A stretch of DNA of 13,881 nt from Spirogloea muscicola (Eukaryota > Streptophyta > Zygnematophyceae > Spirogloeales > Spirogloeaceae), in NCBI GenBank assembly GCA_009602725.1, contig WELB01000151.1, forward strand, positions 144,940 through 158,820, given 5' to 3'. A program made the position numbers and the translations under genes. The notes under the pieces are model-generated. The model did no database searches, was not told the DNA's origin, and saw nothing but the letters and a program-made list of their open reading frames with translations. Below, piece by piece: positions 1 to 8,202 of this stretch (position 1 is its first letter; every line of letters begins with the position of its first letter).

Positions 1-11
1 GGGGGGGGCAA

Positions 12-23
12 TTTTGGCGCGAA
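12..23 (+). promoter_or_regulatory. E2F/DP-like binding site 1
   Basis: The 12-mer TTTTGGCGCGAA contains TTTGGCGC, a match to the E2F consensus TTTSSCGC. An identical 12-mer lies 37 bases downstream, and both are upstream of the MIS12-like start codon at 182. The match is seen in the sequence; binding and cell-cycle control of the gene are inferred. Confidence 0.6.
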
Positions 24-48
24 GCTCTCAACCCTAATTCCGGGCATC

Positions 49-60
49 TTTTGGCGCGAA
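49..60 (+). promoter_or_regulatory. E2F/DP-like binding site 2
   Basis: This is an exact second copy of the 12-mer TTTTGGCGCGAA, 122 bases before the ATG at 182. Two perfect copies in a 60-base stretch are unlikely by chance and resemble the paired E2F sites of S/M-phase gene promoters in plants and algae. A weaker 10-base core match (TTGGCGCGAA, 5082-5091) lies inside a MINDY intron and is probably incidental. Confidence 0.6.
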
Positions 61-181
61 CGTCCCCCCCCGCCGCTCTCCAACCCCTCTGCTCTCCGCC
101 TTTCCCGCCGCTGCCGCCGCCACCGGCGCCGCCGGCCCCGGAGCTCAGAGCCGCGGGCGCCGCTGCCGCCTGCGTGACGGC

Positions 182-1773
182 ATGGAGAGCGCGGGCGGCG
201 GCAATGGCAATGGCGGCGGCGGCGGCGGCGGGCGCGACCTGCGGCAGGCGTTCGTGGACGACGTGATCAACTCGGTGAGCCGCCGCCGCTGCCGCAGGAG
301 AGGCGAGGCCGGCCATGGCCTGGCCGTGGCGCCGCCCGCAAGCTGCGCCGCCGAGGGCGCCGCATCTCGCGGGAGAGCGCGAGCTGGCTCGGAGCTCAGC
401 GGGGCGAGGCTTGCGCTGCGGCGCCGGGCTCGCGGCAGGTCCACGACTACTGCGCCGATGGCTTCGACGCGCTTGAGGAGTGAGGGCCGATGCCTTTCCT
501 TGCCGTTTGCGTTAGCGACCGTGGGCAGTGGGACGGTAGAAGCGGAGCTCGCTCCCGGAGGAGTGGCATGGCCGCCCACGTTGCCGGCTCCGGCACGGCG
601 GCCTTGCCGCCAGCTGCTAACACTGCCGGCCTTCTCGCGGTGGCCAGGTTCGTCGTCAGGGAGCTCCGGCCGCAGGGCAATGGCGAGGCGGCGGCGCTGA
701 GGCAGGTCCGGCCGCTCCGCAGCCTTTCCCCTGCCTAGCAAGCTGCGGTGGAACATGCGCGACTGACCATCTCGGCGCTGTGCAAGCCCTGTGGGCGAGC
801 CCAGGCTGTGGAGGAGCTCTACGCCGCGGCGAGGACGGCGCTGGACAGGAGCCTGGCGCGGTGGGAGGCGCAGGTCCTCGACATGGACCTGCAAGTCGCC
901 GGACCCCCGCCGCCGGTCAGTTGTGTGTCTGCTGCGCCGGCGTTAAGTATGTCGTGAAGCTGAGTGTGCATGGTGTGGAGCTTCGCTGCGACACTGACGC
1001 CAGCATGCACCACCGTGGAAGGTGCACAGCTGGAGGAGGAGGAGCCTGCAGAGCCATCGGTCTCGGGGCAGGAGAGCCGCCGCGGCGACAATGCAGCTGA
1101 GGCCAAGCTCCGCAGCTTGCGGGAGAGGCTCGCTAAGGTCGGCGCGGACTGTGCGGCGCTGCGGCGAGAGCTGCGCGCCGCTGAGAAGCAGGCAGCACGC
1201 AGCAAGGCCTGCGCTGTCGCCATGGCTGACGTTGCGGAGAGCAACAAGCACAATGCAGGTGCAGGCTCCCCGACCGCCCTTTCCCATTGTCGACGCCGAC
1301 ATGCCTAATGTTTGCAGGCCATCGAAGCACTTCCTCTCTCTGTATGACTTTGCCGTCCATAGACGCCTTCACCCTCCCTCCTTTGCCCCTCTCTCCACCG
1401 CTCGTGCTTCCTGTACCACCTTCCCGCTCTCTCGACCCCCCTTTCCCGAGACCTCTCAACCTTATCCTCGCTCCATTCCTTCCCATCATACCCCCTCTCT
1501 GCCTTCCTACCTAGCCTCAGAAATGGATGCAGCGGGACAATGAAACAAGTTGTCTTAATGATTGGGCAGTGATTTCGGAGGCCGCCGACAAGCTCCAGGA
1601 ATTGCTGCGACGAGCAAACAGGCTCCAAGGTTCTGGTGGTGGTCTTGGAAGCAGCAGCGGCGCCTGGCCACAGGACGGGCGCACACTACTCGGCAGCTTC
1701 CGCTTCGGAGGTGGAGTCCCCCTCACCGGACCCCTGCTCGCCACTGAGCAACGGCCACAAGCTCACTATGTAG
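182..1773 (+). CDS. MIS12: MIS12-like kinetochore protein (spliced, 7 predicted exons)
   Basis: MIS12 is a coiled-coil subunit of the MIND/Mis12 complex, which links centromeric chromatin to the outer kinetochore. Predicted exons are 182-274, 439-479, 660-705, 805-915, 1030-1258, 1570-1629 and 1697-1773. Each junction is GT-AG and keeps frame, giving 218 residues; plant MIS12 proteins are about 240. The spliced N-terminus reads FVDDVINS then VHDYCADGFDALEE, matching the plant pattern of an F..E..NSV.DYVD.AFD helix. Exon 4 carries a helix around ALDRSLARWEAQVL, like the plant segment ending RLKLWE. Exons 5 and 6 form a charged coiled coil (AKLRSLRERL, ELRAAEKQ, ADKLQELLRRANRL). The N-terminus after the ATG is poly-Gly. 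The gene lies downstream of paired E2F sites and faces UROD tail to tail. If the last 67-base intron is not removed, the frame instead runs to 1928 with an unconvincing Arg/Trp-rich tail. Family assignment rests on recalled motif order, not a search. Confidence 0.68.
197..232 (+). repeat. GGC-rich low-complexity tract in MIS12 exon 1
   Basis: The tract of GGC-type triplets is interrupted by AAT codons and encodes Gly-Gly-Gly-Asn-Gly-Asn followed by seven Gly. It is in frame directly after the predicted start codon and encodes a flexible tail ahead of the first conserved helix. Confidence 0.6.
1330..1520 (+). repeat. Pyrimidine-rich tract in MIS12 intron 5
   Basis: About 190 bases of C/T-rich sequence (runs such as ctccctcctttgcccctctc) fill most of the predicted 1259-1569 intron. 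No reading frame here shows conserved protein. It resembles the C/T-rich sense strand of UROD intron 2. Confidence 0.55.
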
Positions 1774-2222
1774 TCACTGACACGAGCAGGAATGGCCTGC
1801 CGCGCTGGCGTGGCAGATTTGCCGACGACAGCGGACCTGGTGCGGCTCTCAGCATCTCTCGGTGGCGGCAGCAGAGGCGGCACAGCTCCACCGGCAGCCG
1901 GGCCTGGCGGCTAGCAGCCATGGCCTAACCTGCCCTGCCAGTACATCACAGCTTGCTAGCTCACGCCAGCATGTCCCCTGGACCAACGTGTCAGGGGCGC
2001 GATCTCCGAGCCCGTCTTCACAGCCTCTAACCAAGTCATTGAGATCGTTGAGTGTGAGATCGTTGAGGTTGAGAGTGTGCTGAAGCGGAGGTCAAGCTCA
2101 CGAGCACCCCCATGGCCAGCCACCATAGTCACTGGTCCTGTGCAGGCTTCAAGCTGTGGCGTGGCTGGTCGTGCCATGGTGGCGCGTCATCGCCACACAG
2201 CTTGAAAGCAGGTCACGTTGCT
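1774..2222. other. Convergent 3' region between MIS12 and UROD
   Basis: About 450 bases lie between the two facing stop codons. They should hold both 3' UTRs. I found no TGTAA on either strand, no conserved coding frame and no RNA gene. Around 2035-2075 there is a short local duplication of gagatcgttgag. The open plus-strand frame to 1928 is treated as read-through of the MIS12 last intron rather than as a gene. Confidence 0.5.
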
Positions 2223-4172
2223 TTAATGCACAAGTGAGCGTGCGGTGTCAAAGAAGTGCGCGACGTTGTCCTCGGGCGTGCCGACGAGCACGCCGTGACC
2301 GAGGTTCAAGATGTGGCCAGTGCGTCCCGCCTTGTCAACCACGCTGCACAGGCGGCGGTAGCTTGGCCCAAGTCAGTGCTCTGAAAGGGCTTAGCGGTGG
2401 CGAGATTGTGGCAGTGATGCCTGGATGTGTAGTGGGGAGGGTGGACGGTCAGAAAGGGACACTGACAATGATGAACACAACAAAGCCAGTAAAGCGTTAC
2501 CTCTGATGTTAACGCCTGGATTAAACGCTGCATTTCTGATACTAACTCAAAGACATTTACATTTACATTTACATATCATTGGGTAAGGGGCATGAAGAGG
2601 GCCAGGACCTGCGCACGGCTGCGGTGATGGCTTTGTGCGATGCAAAGAGCACGGCGGGGTCGACATTGCCCTGCACTGCCTGCTCGGCACCGAGCCGCCG
2701 CCGCGCATCCGCCATGTCCACCGTCCAGTCGAGGCCGATGACGTCCGCACCAGCCGCGCCCATGCGCTCGAGCAGCCCACCACTGCCGTTGGCGTACAGG
2801 ACCAGGGGCACGTCTGGCCGCTTGGCGCGGACTTCCGACACAATCTGCAACGGCTCTTCGACCGGGGAGCAAAACTCAGGACGCCGACAACCGGGGGATG
2901 GGGGGGGACCGAGGGAGAGGGGATGGCAGGATGGAGAAAGGAGGGGGGTTATGCAGCAGGTACACACCTGGCAAGAGGGAGGTGAGGAGGGAGGAGGGAG
3001 GTAGTATAGAGATGAGTTGGAGGTCAGAAGATGAAGCTGGGAGGGAGCAGAGGCACAAAGAGGGAGGAGGGAGGAGGGAGGAGGGAGGGACAGAGCGCGA
3101 CGCAATGCCAGAGGCGAAGAAGACCTGAGGCAGCGAGGACGAGGAGGAGGGAGGTGAGAGGTGGCGGGCACACCTGGGCGATGTAAGGCTTGGACCAGAC
3201 GTCCCAGTCGGCCGGCGGCAGCTGGCCGCCCCACGAGTCGAATATCTGGACGCACTGTGCGCCAGCGTCGATCTGGAAGAGCGCGTACCCTGCGATCGCG
3301 GTTGCAAGGTGCTTCAAGAGGCCATGCAGCAGCTCTGGGGCCTCGTGCGCCATGCGCTTGATGACCGTGTACGTGCGCGTCGAGCGGCCCTCCACGACGT
3401 ACGTCGCCAGCGTCCAGGGCGCGCCCACGAAGCCCAGCACCGCCGCATTGGCGCCCACCTGCAGCAACGTTCAGCGAGCTCGCCCTCACGGCCATGTCCC
3501 CAGTGGCGAAAGCGACAACCGACATGGTGAAGGGCAGAGAACAAGGAGCAACTTGAAGACCACCAGGTTACGTGACTAAGGTGCTAATTGAGATCTACAA
3601 GACAATGCTGTAATCAAGGCACACGAAGTCGTAGCCCTGAGTACGAGCGCCTAATTAACCTTGACAAATCTGTGTAAGTGAACTGCCTGACCCCCCAAAT
3701 GATCAAAGGCTCCAGGATCAAAGACTGAGCTGGGTCTCTACTTGAGGTCAGTCAAGGCTTAATATATGACAATTAGGGGCACGCCCGTCATACGGGCAGG
3801 GGCTGCACCTCGGAGCGGAGGGTGCGGAGGGACTCGGCGACGAAGTCGAGGCGGGAGAGGTCGAGGGGGTGCAGGGAGGCCAGGCCGTCGGCGTCGCGCA
3901 GCGGGGCGTCAATGAGCGGGCCCTTGGCGTCGTCGATCTCGAAGGCCACGCCGAGCCCGGGCAGCGGCGTGAGGATGTCGGAGAAGAGGATGACGCCGTC
4001 GGGGCGGAAGGCGCGCCATGGCTGCAGGCTGATCTCTACCACGAGCTCCGGCGTCTCAGAGCGCTGGCGGAAGGACGGGTGCCGCTCGGCGAGCTGCCGG
4101 TAGGCCGCCATGTAGCGCCCGGCCTGCCGCATCATCCACGCCGGCGGCCGCGGCACCGCCTCGCCCCGCGCC
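2223..4172 (-). CDS. hemE: Uroporphyrinogen decarboxylase, plastid type (5' end missing)
   Basis: UROD removes four acetate carboxyls from uroporphyrinogen III to give coproporphyrinogen III, in haem and chlorophyll synthesis; in algae it acts in the plastid. Minus-strand exons are 3809-4172, 3174-3458, 2609-2844 and 2223-2343, all with GT-AG introns and consistent phases, ending in TAA. About 334 residues are visible, against 340-390 usual. Landmarks in order: [20 protein letters not shown] with both substrate Arg residues, [14 protein letters not shown] with the catalytic Asp, [13 protein letters not shown] with the active-site Tyr, [12 protein letters not shown] with the Ser, [11 protein letters not shown], and [16 protein letters not shown] with the His. 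Wording is closest to cyanobacterial and plastid enzymes. The frame opens at the N at 4173 and meets a stop 15 bases before that codon, so the transit peptide and first conserved residues are absent. No ATG precedes RGEAVP. Confidence 0.95.
2554..2574 (-). repeat. TGTAAA hexamer repeat in last UROD intron
   Basis: On the coding strand the intron between UROD exons 3 and 4 carries three consecutive TGTAAA units (TGTAA at 2569-2573, 2563-2567 and 2557-2561). TGTAA is the main polyadenylation signal in green algae. If exon 3 is read into the intron, its first stop codon TAA (2569-2571) is part of the first motif. Confidence 0.6.
2890..3160 (-). repeat. Purine/pyrimidine-biased tract in UROD intron 2
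   Basis: Most of the 2845-3173 intron is G/A-rich on the plus strand (gggaggagggaggagggagg around 3061-3090) and therefore C/T-rich in the transcript. The repeated GGGAGGA units could form a G-quadruplex or triplex on the template strand. No coding frame with family similarity crosses it. Confidence 0.6.
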
Positions 4173-4173
4173 N
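4173..4173. other. Ambiguous base N, probable assembly gap
   Basis: This is the only non-ACGT base in the window. The MINDY linker frame is open up to 4174, and the UROD frame is open from 4172 downward in a different frame. MINDY lacks its C-terminal catalytic half and UROD lacks its N-terminus, both at this base. A contig join or collapsed gap explains all of this better than a real fusion; that explanation is inferred. Confidence 0.6.
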
Positions 4174-7100
4174 CTGCTCGTCGAGGTCACTTCCAAGACT
4201 GCTCAGCGCGCTTGGAGGTCCCAGTGATTGCACCGCTTCCTCAAGAGCTGCGAATGGCCGTCTGGGCTGGCCCTCAGGCACTGGACGACCTGGCGGTGAG
4301 GTGATGTGCTGAGGAGGTGTCACCAGCCCCCCCAGCGTCCCCAGCATGTGAGGCACCACTGGCAGAGACTGGTATGGAGAGGCCTGCACCAGGCCTCCCA
4401 GCGTGCCCAGCAAGTGCTGTCCTCTCCTCGGCGATCGTGGCGACGGCTGGTCAGGTCCCGCGTGCCAAGCATGTGCTTGCTTGGGAGAGGACGACTGCCT
4501 GGGAGAGCGGGGAGAGCGGGGAGAGCGGGGAGAGCGGGGAGGCAAGCCGCTGGAAGTGGTGGGCCTGACCTCCTCTGTATCGGCCTCCGGCTCGGACAAA
4601 GTCGTCACGGCGTGAAGGCCCAGAGGCGAAGGCGCTGTCAAGGTGGAGGCAAGGTCGGCCCCATCACTGTCGCCACGCCGGCTCTGAGTCGGCAGAAGCC
4701 CGTATCTCTCGAGGCTCGCTGCCCTGCTCGGCTTCCATCCAGCACCAGCAAAAGCAGGCGGCGGCTCAGATTCGGCTTCTCCGCCGTTGCTTCTGTCGGC
4801 ATCAGCTCGCACCATGGACTGGCCCCCTGCTTCAGCGCTTGAGGGCTCGTGGGTGCATGGATCAGGCCCGCCTCCCTGTGCATCCTCACATCTGCATGAA
4901 CGTGCCCCTACACCTCCGCTCTCAAGAGCCTGCAGCGCAGAGTACCAAGCATCGTCAGCACATGCATGCACCTTGCACAAGCACGGCACAGTGACTTACA
5001 ATAAACCTGGGTCAGAGTGCCTTTCATTCCACGAACAAACACAGAAGCTTGTCAAGAGTAAGAGAGGGACGTAAACAAGACTTGGCGCGAATGTCAGGGC
5101 CACTTTGATCGGCTTCGTTAGGCTCTGAGTGAAGTCCTGGTAGCTTGGACTAGGGCGTCGAGTCGTCCGAGGATTGATCATGAAAGACGTGGAAAACCTG
5201 CTCAACATCGCCGTCGGCAGGCGGTAGCTCGGGCCTGCTCGGACCCAAGCTTGTGCCAGAGACACAGGACTTGAGCTCGTCGCCAGCTGTGGTGCTTGTA
5301 CTTTGAGCTGCCACCAGCAGTCCTGTGCTGCAGCGACCAGCATCGGGCCACCTTTCCCTGTCCTCGGCCTCTGCAGCAGGTGCTGGTTGGCGAGGATCAT
5401 GAGGCAGCGCCGGCTCTGCCCCTGCCGGCTCGTCGCTTTGAGCAGGCCCTGCCTCTGTACCCCTTCCATTGCTCGCCTGGCTCTGCTGAGCGAGGCGGGA
5501 CTGGTTTGATGCTGGCGCAACTGCAGCTCCCTGAGTGCGCCCCGCCCTGTCACTGGGGGACTCCGAGTGGTTCCGCCAGTGCGCGCTTTGCTGGTCCCTG
5601 GGGATGGCAAACCCCGCTTGCAGCCGCGACAGGCTCGCTTCCGGGACGTCCTTCACGACCTTAGCTGGGAGGGCATCGCCACCGACGCCCTTGATCGCCT
5701 TCGGGTTGACGTTGGACCAGTGCAGGGAGCCCGGCAAGGGCACCACGGCAGGTGCGGAGAGGTCCTTCGCCTTGGCAGGCCTGCGCTTCTCATAGGCCCT
5801 GGGAGCACCCAAGCGAGCTGGGGGCCCACTGGACTGAACGCGCCCGGACGGCTCATAGCTTCCGCTTGGTCCACGAGCCCTGGGCTGGCGAGCATTTGCC
5901 TGACTGCCTCTGTCGGGAGACTGCAGGCCCTTGGCAGAGCGATATGCTGCCGCTCTCTTGAGCAACATGCTGTGCGACTGCCTGCCAATCTCCTTCCTCG
6001 TCTCCACGTCCTGCACGGCCATGACCCTGAAGGTGTTACGACAATGTGCTCACTGACCAACTCGTCAGGTGGCTGCGGCAGCGGAGCAGGCGTGCAGCCT
6101 CCGCAGAGAAGGCCACAAGGTCATGCATGGGGACCCAACGTGACCGGGGTTTTGCAGGGCTCAAGGAGGATTGACAGGAAGTCCCTGCTAGCAGCCTGCG
6201 AGCTGTGTGCATAACAGCGCTCTCGACGCCCGGCTCCACTTGACAGAAGAGGAGGACTAGCAGGGTGGGCAAGAGGCTAGGGCCACCGGGTGGGTGCTCA
6301 GGCGCCTTGCTGCACTGCTACCTCACCTTGGGGTTGAGTAGCCACCCATGGACGAGGTTCATGTCAAGAAGGTCGAGTACAACACCTCCAGGCATCGGCT
6401 CAAAGTCGTTGATTCTGCAGCAACTCGTCACCATGCATGAGGCTTGCCCCACCAGCCTCTGTCACGAATTGCCAGGAGGGCCCAAGCTACCCATGCACAC
6501 GTGCTCGCTTAACATGATGACAGAGTCAGATGCTTGAAGCTTGCGTGCATTCGGCACAGCCACTGGTGTTTCACTAGCTGCATGGCTGGGGTCGGCTATG
6601 TGCACCATACGGGCCCCAGGCGGCCTTTTCGAGAGAGCCACTAAGAGCTGGGTCTTAGCTTATGACTTGGGAGCTTCAAGCACTCAACTAACAGCATACT
6701 GAGCAGTTGTAGGCAGGTTGTTGTTACCTGTTGAACCTCACATCCAGCTCGGTTCGTGTGGCAAGGCGAGGCAGCAGATTAATGGCGTCGGCAATATCCT
6801 GGTGCTCCTGTTGTATGCTGGAGCTGGTCCTGCCCTGCAGTTAGTCAAGGCACCGCATAAGCGACAGCTCCTGACTATTGTGTTTTACGTTTATGCTTGG
6901 GCCATGCTCCAAGGGAGGGATGTGCGGCAGGAGCCAGCTGGAAGACGTGCCGAGTGAGAAAGGTCACCTGTCTAGTTGCCCCGTTGATGAGTAGCTTCTC
7001 AGCAATCAAGGTGAGGAGGTCGCCGCCGGATATGTCCACTCTCTGTGGGTGCAGCGTGATGCTGTCGCGCAGGAGCAACACATTTGCTGCATGCAAGACA

Positions 7101-7949
7101 ATGGCGGCTTGGAAGGTCACTCTGGCATCCCGCAAACGGAGGGCACGGCAGGTCGAGCACAGGACGGAGGGCAGAATTTGTTGCTCGGCGCAATGCTGAG
7201 CACGACCACGGCAGATGACTTAACGAGCCACAAGCCACTGCCGCAGCGGTACATGGAGTGAGGCACTCCTGGCCAGCTCAGGTGACCAGACTCAGTGTCC
7301 AGCGCACGCAGACACTTGAGGCCCGATTGGTGTGACCGCAACCAGCACAGACTGTTACAGTCGACCAGCCTTGCTGCCCCACGCTGCGGAAGGAAGGAGC
7401 CAACAGCAGCTGGCTCGCCCCGGGGACTCTTGTCTGCCACTCCCATGCCTTGACCAGCCTTGCCGCCATCAACTCGACCACGTAGGCAGTGCTGCTAGGA
7501 ACAGTCTGGCCCCTGACAGAGGAGCCTACACTCCAGTGGCTCTACGATGCTCCACTCACTGCCTGCAAGTCCAGCACGCGCGTCGTCCTGCCATCTCACT
7601 GCTGGCCAGCTGTGCGACCGCGAGCTGACCTCGCCGAGCACGCTCCGAGCCGGCCTGGCTGAAGATGCTCGTGGGAGACACTTGAGCACCTCTCGGCGCA
7701 GCCTTGGACATGGCATTGCCCGCAGCCAAGCGGCGCTGCACGGGGGTGGGGGGGAGGTGCGCCAGGCGGACTTGAACACGCGCGCGCAGACGGAGGGAGA
7801 CGGCTTGGCGCCTGGGGCTGATCCCACGGCAGGGCTGCGGCCGGCTGCTCACCGATGGCCACGAGCGGGCAGGGGCCGGCGCCGTTCTGGAGCACTATGG
7901 GGACGTCGGTGCGGTGCAGAAAGTGGACGCGCTTGATCTTGAACGCCAG
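4174..7949 (-). CDS. MINDY-family deubiquitinase (FAM63/DUF544), both ends incomplete
   Basis: MINDY enzymes are cysteine proteases that trim Lys48-linked ubiquitin chains. Predicted minus-strand exons are 7853-7949, 6968-7086, 6728-6834, 6327-6414, 5198-6010 and 4174-4929. The first five junctions fit GT-AG and phase well; the last (donor at 5197, acceptor at 4930) is tentative. Exon 1 has DVPIVLQNGAGPCPLVAI, with the oxyanion Gln and catalytic Cys of the family's QN..GPCPLLA motif. It continues into ANVLLLRDSITLHPQ, then NLLPRLATRTELDVRFNR, then LDLLDMNLVHGWLLNPK, then DVETRKEIGRQSHSMLL, all in the order of plant MINDY proteins. After this come about 500 residues of Ser/Pro/Gly-rich linker, much longer than I expect. 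The second half with the ELCVFFRNNHF-type catalytic His is absent before the N at 4173. No in-frame ATG lies upstream of 7949 before a stop at 8031-8033. CSN4 is head to head. Confidence 0.85.
4332..4475 (-). repeat. Degenerate three-copy repeat in the MINDY linker
   Basis: Three related 19-base units lie at 4332-4350, 4398-4416 and 4457-4475, with a core like CCAGCGT(C/G)CCCAGCA. The first two are 66 bases apart, so they stay in frame and encode LGTLGGLV twice, 22 residues apart. The third is offset by 59 bases and falls in another frame, so the unit looks like an expanded DNA repeat and not a selected domain. Confidence 0.55.
4500..4543 (-). repeat. 9-base tandem repeat encoding Ser-Pro-Arg units
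   Basis: About four to five near-perfect copies of ggggagagc on the plus strand. In the MINDY linker frame on the minus strand they encode RSPRSPRSPRSPR. The 9-base period keeps the frame, so copy-number change would be tolerated. This kind of minisatellite could also cause assembly trouble near the N at 4173. Confidence 0.8.
7087..7852 (-). other. Long MINDY intron 1
   Basis: This 766-base intron separates the catalytic-Cys exon from the exon beginning ANVLLLRDS. It starts GTGAGC and ends TGCATGCAG on the coding strand and restores Ala at the junction. It is the longest intron in the window. Several open frames run through it on both strands, but none shows recognisable motifs. I saw no RNA gene in it. 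Confidence 0.55.
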
Positions 7950-7974
7950 CTGCTCCGCGGGAGGCGGCGGTGCC

Positions 7975-8011
<37 letters not shown>

Positions 8012-8022
8012 GCTTTGCGGTG
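7950..8022. promoter_or_regulatory. Putative shared MINDY/CSN4 head-to-head region
   Basis: Only 73 bases separate the first recognisable MINDY codon (7949, minus) from the CSN4 ATG (8023, plus). Half of it is a pure (GCG)12 tract at 7975-8010. No TATA-like sequence is visible. The region must be CSN4 5' UTR or promoter, and on the other strand either MINDY coding sequence or an intron end (CCGCGGAGCAG fits an acceptor). The regulatory role is inferred from layout alone. Confidence 0.4.
7975..8010 (+). repeat. (GCG)12 microsatellite before CSN4
   Basis: Twelve uninterrupted GCG triplets end 12 bases before the CSN4 ATG. A complementary GCC tract of about 29 bases lies at 8171-8199, just after CSN4 exon 1. 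In the MINDY frame on the other strand it would read poly-Ala if translated. Confidence 0.9.
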
Positions 8023-8170
8023 ATGGAGGCCTACGCCGGGACGGGGCTGGCGGCGGCGGCGGCGATCAGCGACCAGAAGGCCAAGGTGGAGGCGTACAAG
8101 CAGCTGCTGGCCGCCGTGATCGCCAGCAACGACGTCGCAGCCGCCAAGGCCTTCGTCGACCACGGTGCGC

Positions 8171-8202
<32 letters not shown>

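Noticed and set aside
145-894. Long minus-strand frame of 249 codons opposite MIS12
   Set aside because: It is Arg/Pro-rich, runs across several predicted MIS12 exons and introns, and has no recognisable motif. It is a shadow of GC-rich sequence.
2156-2506. Plus-strand frame of 116 codons
   Set aside because: It overlaps the last UROD exon in antisense, and the minus strand there encodes the highly conserved [14 protein letters not shown] region.
4172-4174. A genuine MINDY-UROD fusion protein
   Set aside because: The two frames differ across the N, and both proteins lack essential parts at that point, which fits a gap better than a fusion.
5082-5091. Third E2F-like core TTGGCGCGAA
   Set aside because: It is inside a MINDY intron, only 10 bases match, and no promoter context is visible, so it is probably chance.
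7547-7936. Plus-strand frame of 129 codons ending beside CSN4
   Set aside because: It lies mainly in MINDY intron 1 and is antisense to the catalytic exon; composition is that of GC-rich noise.
7855-8022. In-frame upstream extension of CSN4
   Set aside because: The frame is open, but 7855-7949 is antisense to the conserved MINDY Cys exon and the remainder is a GCG repeat. The MEAYAGTG start gives a normal CSN4 length.
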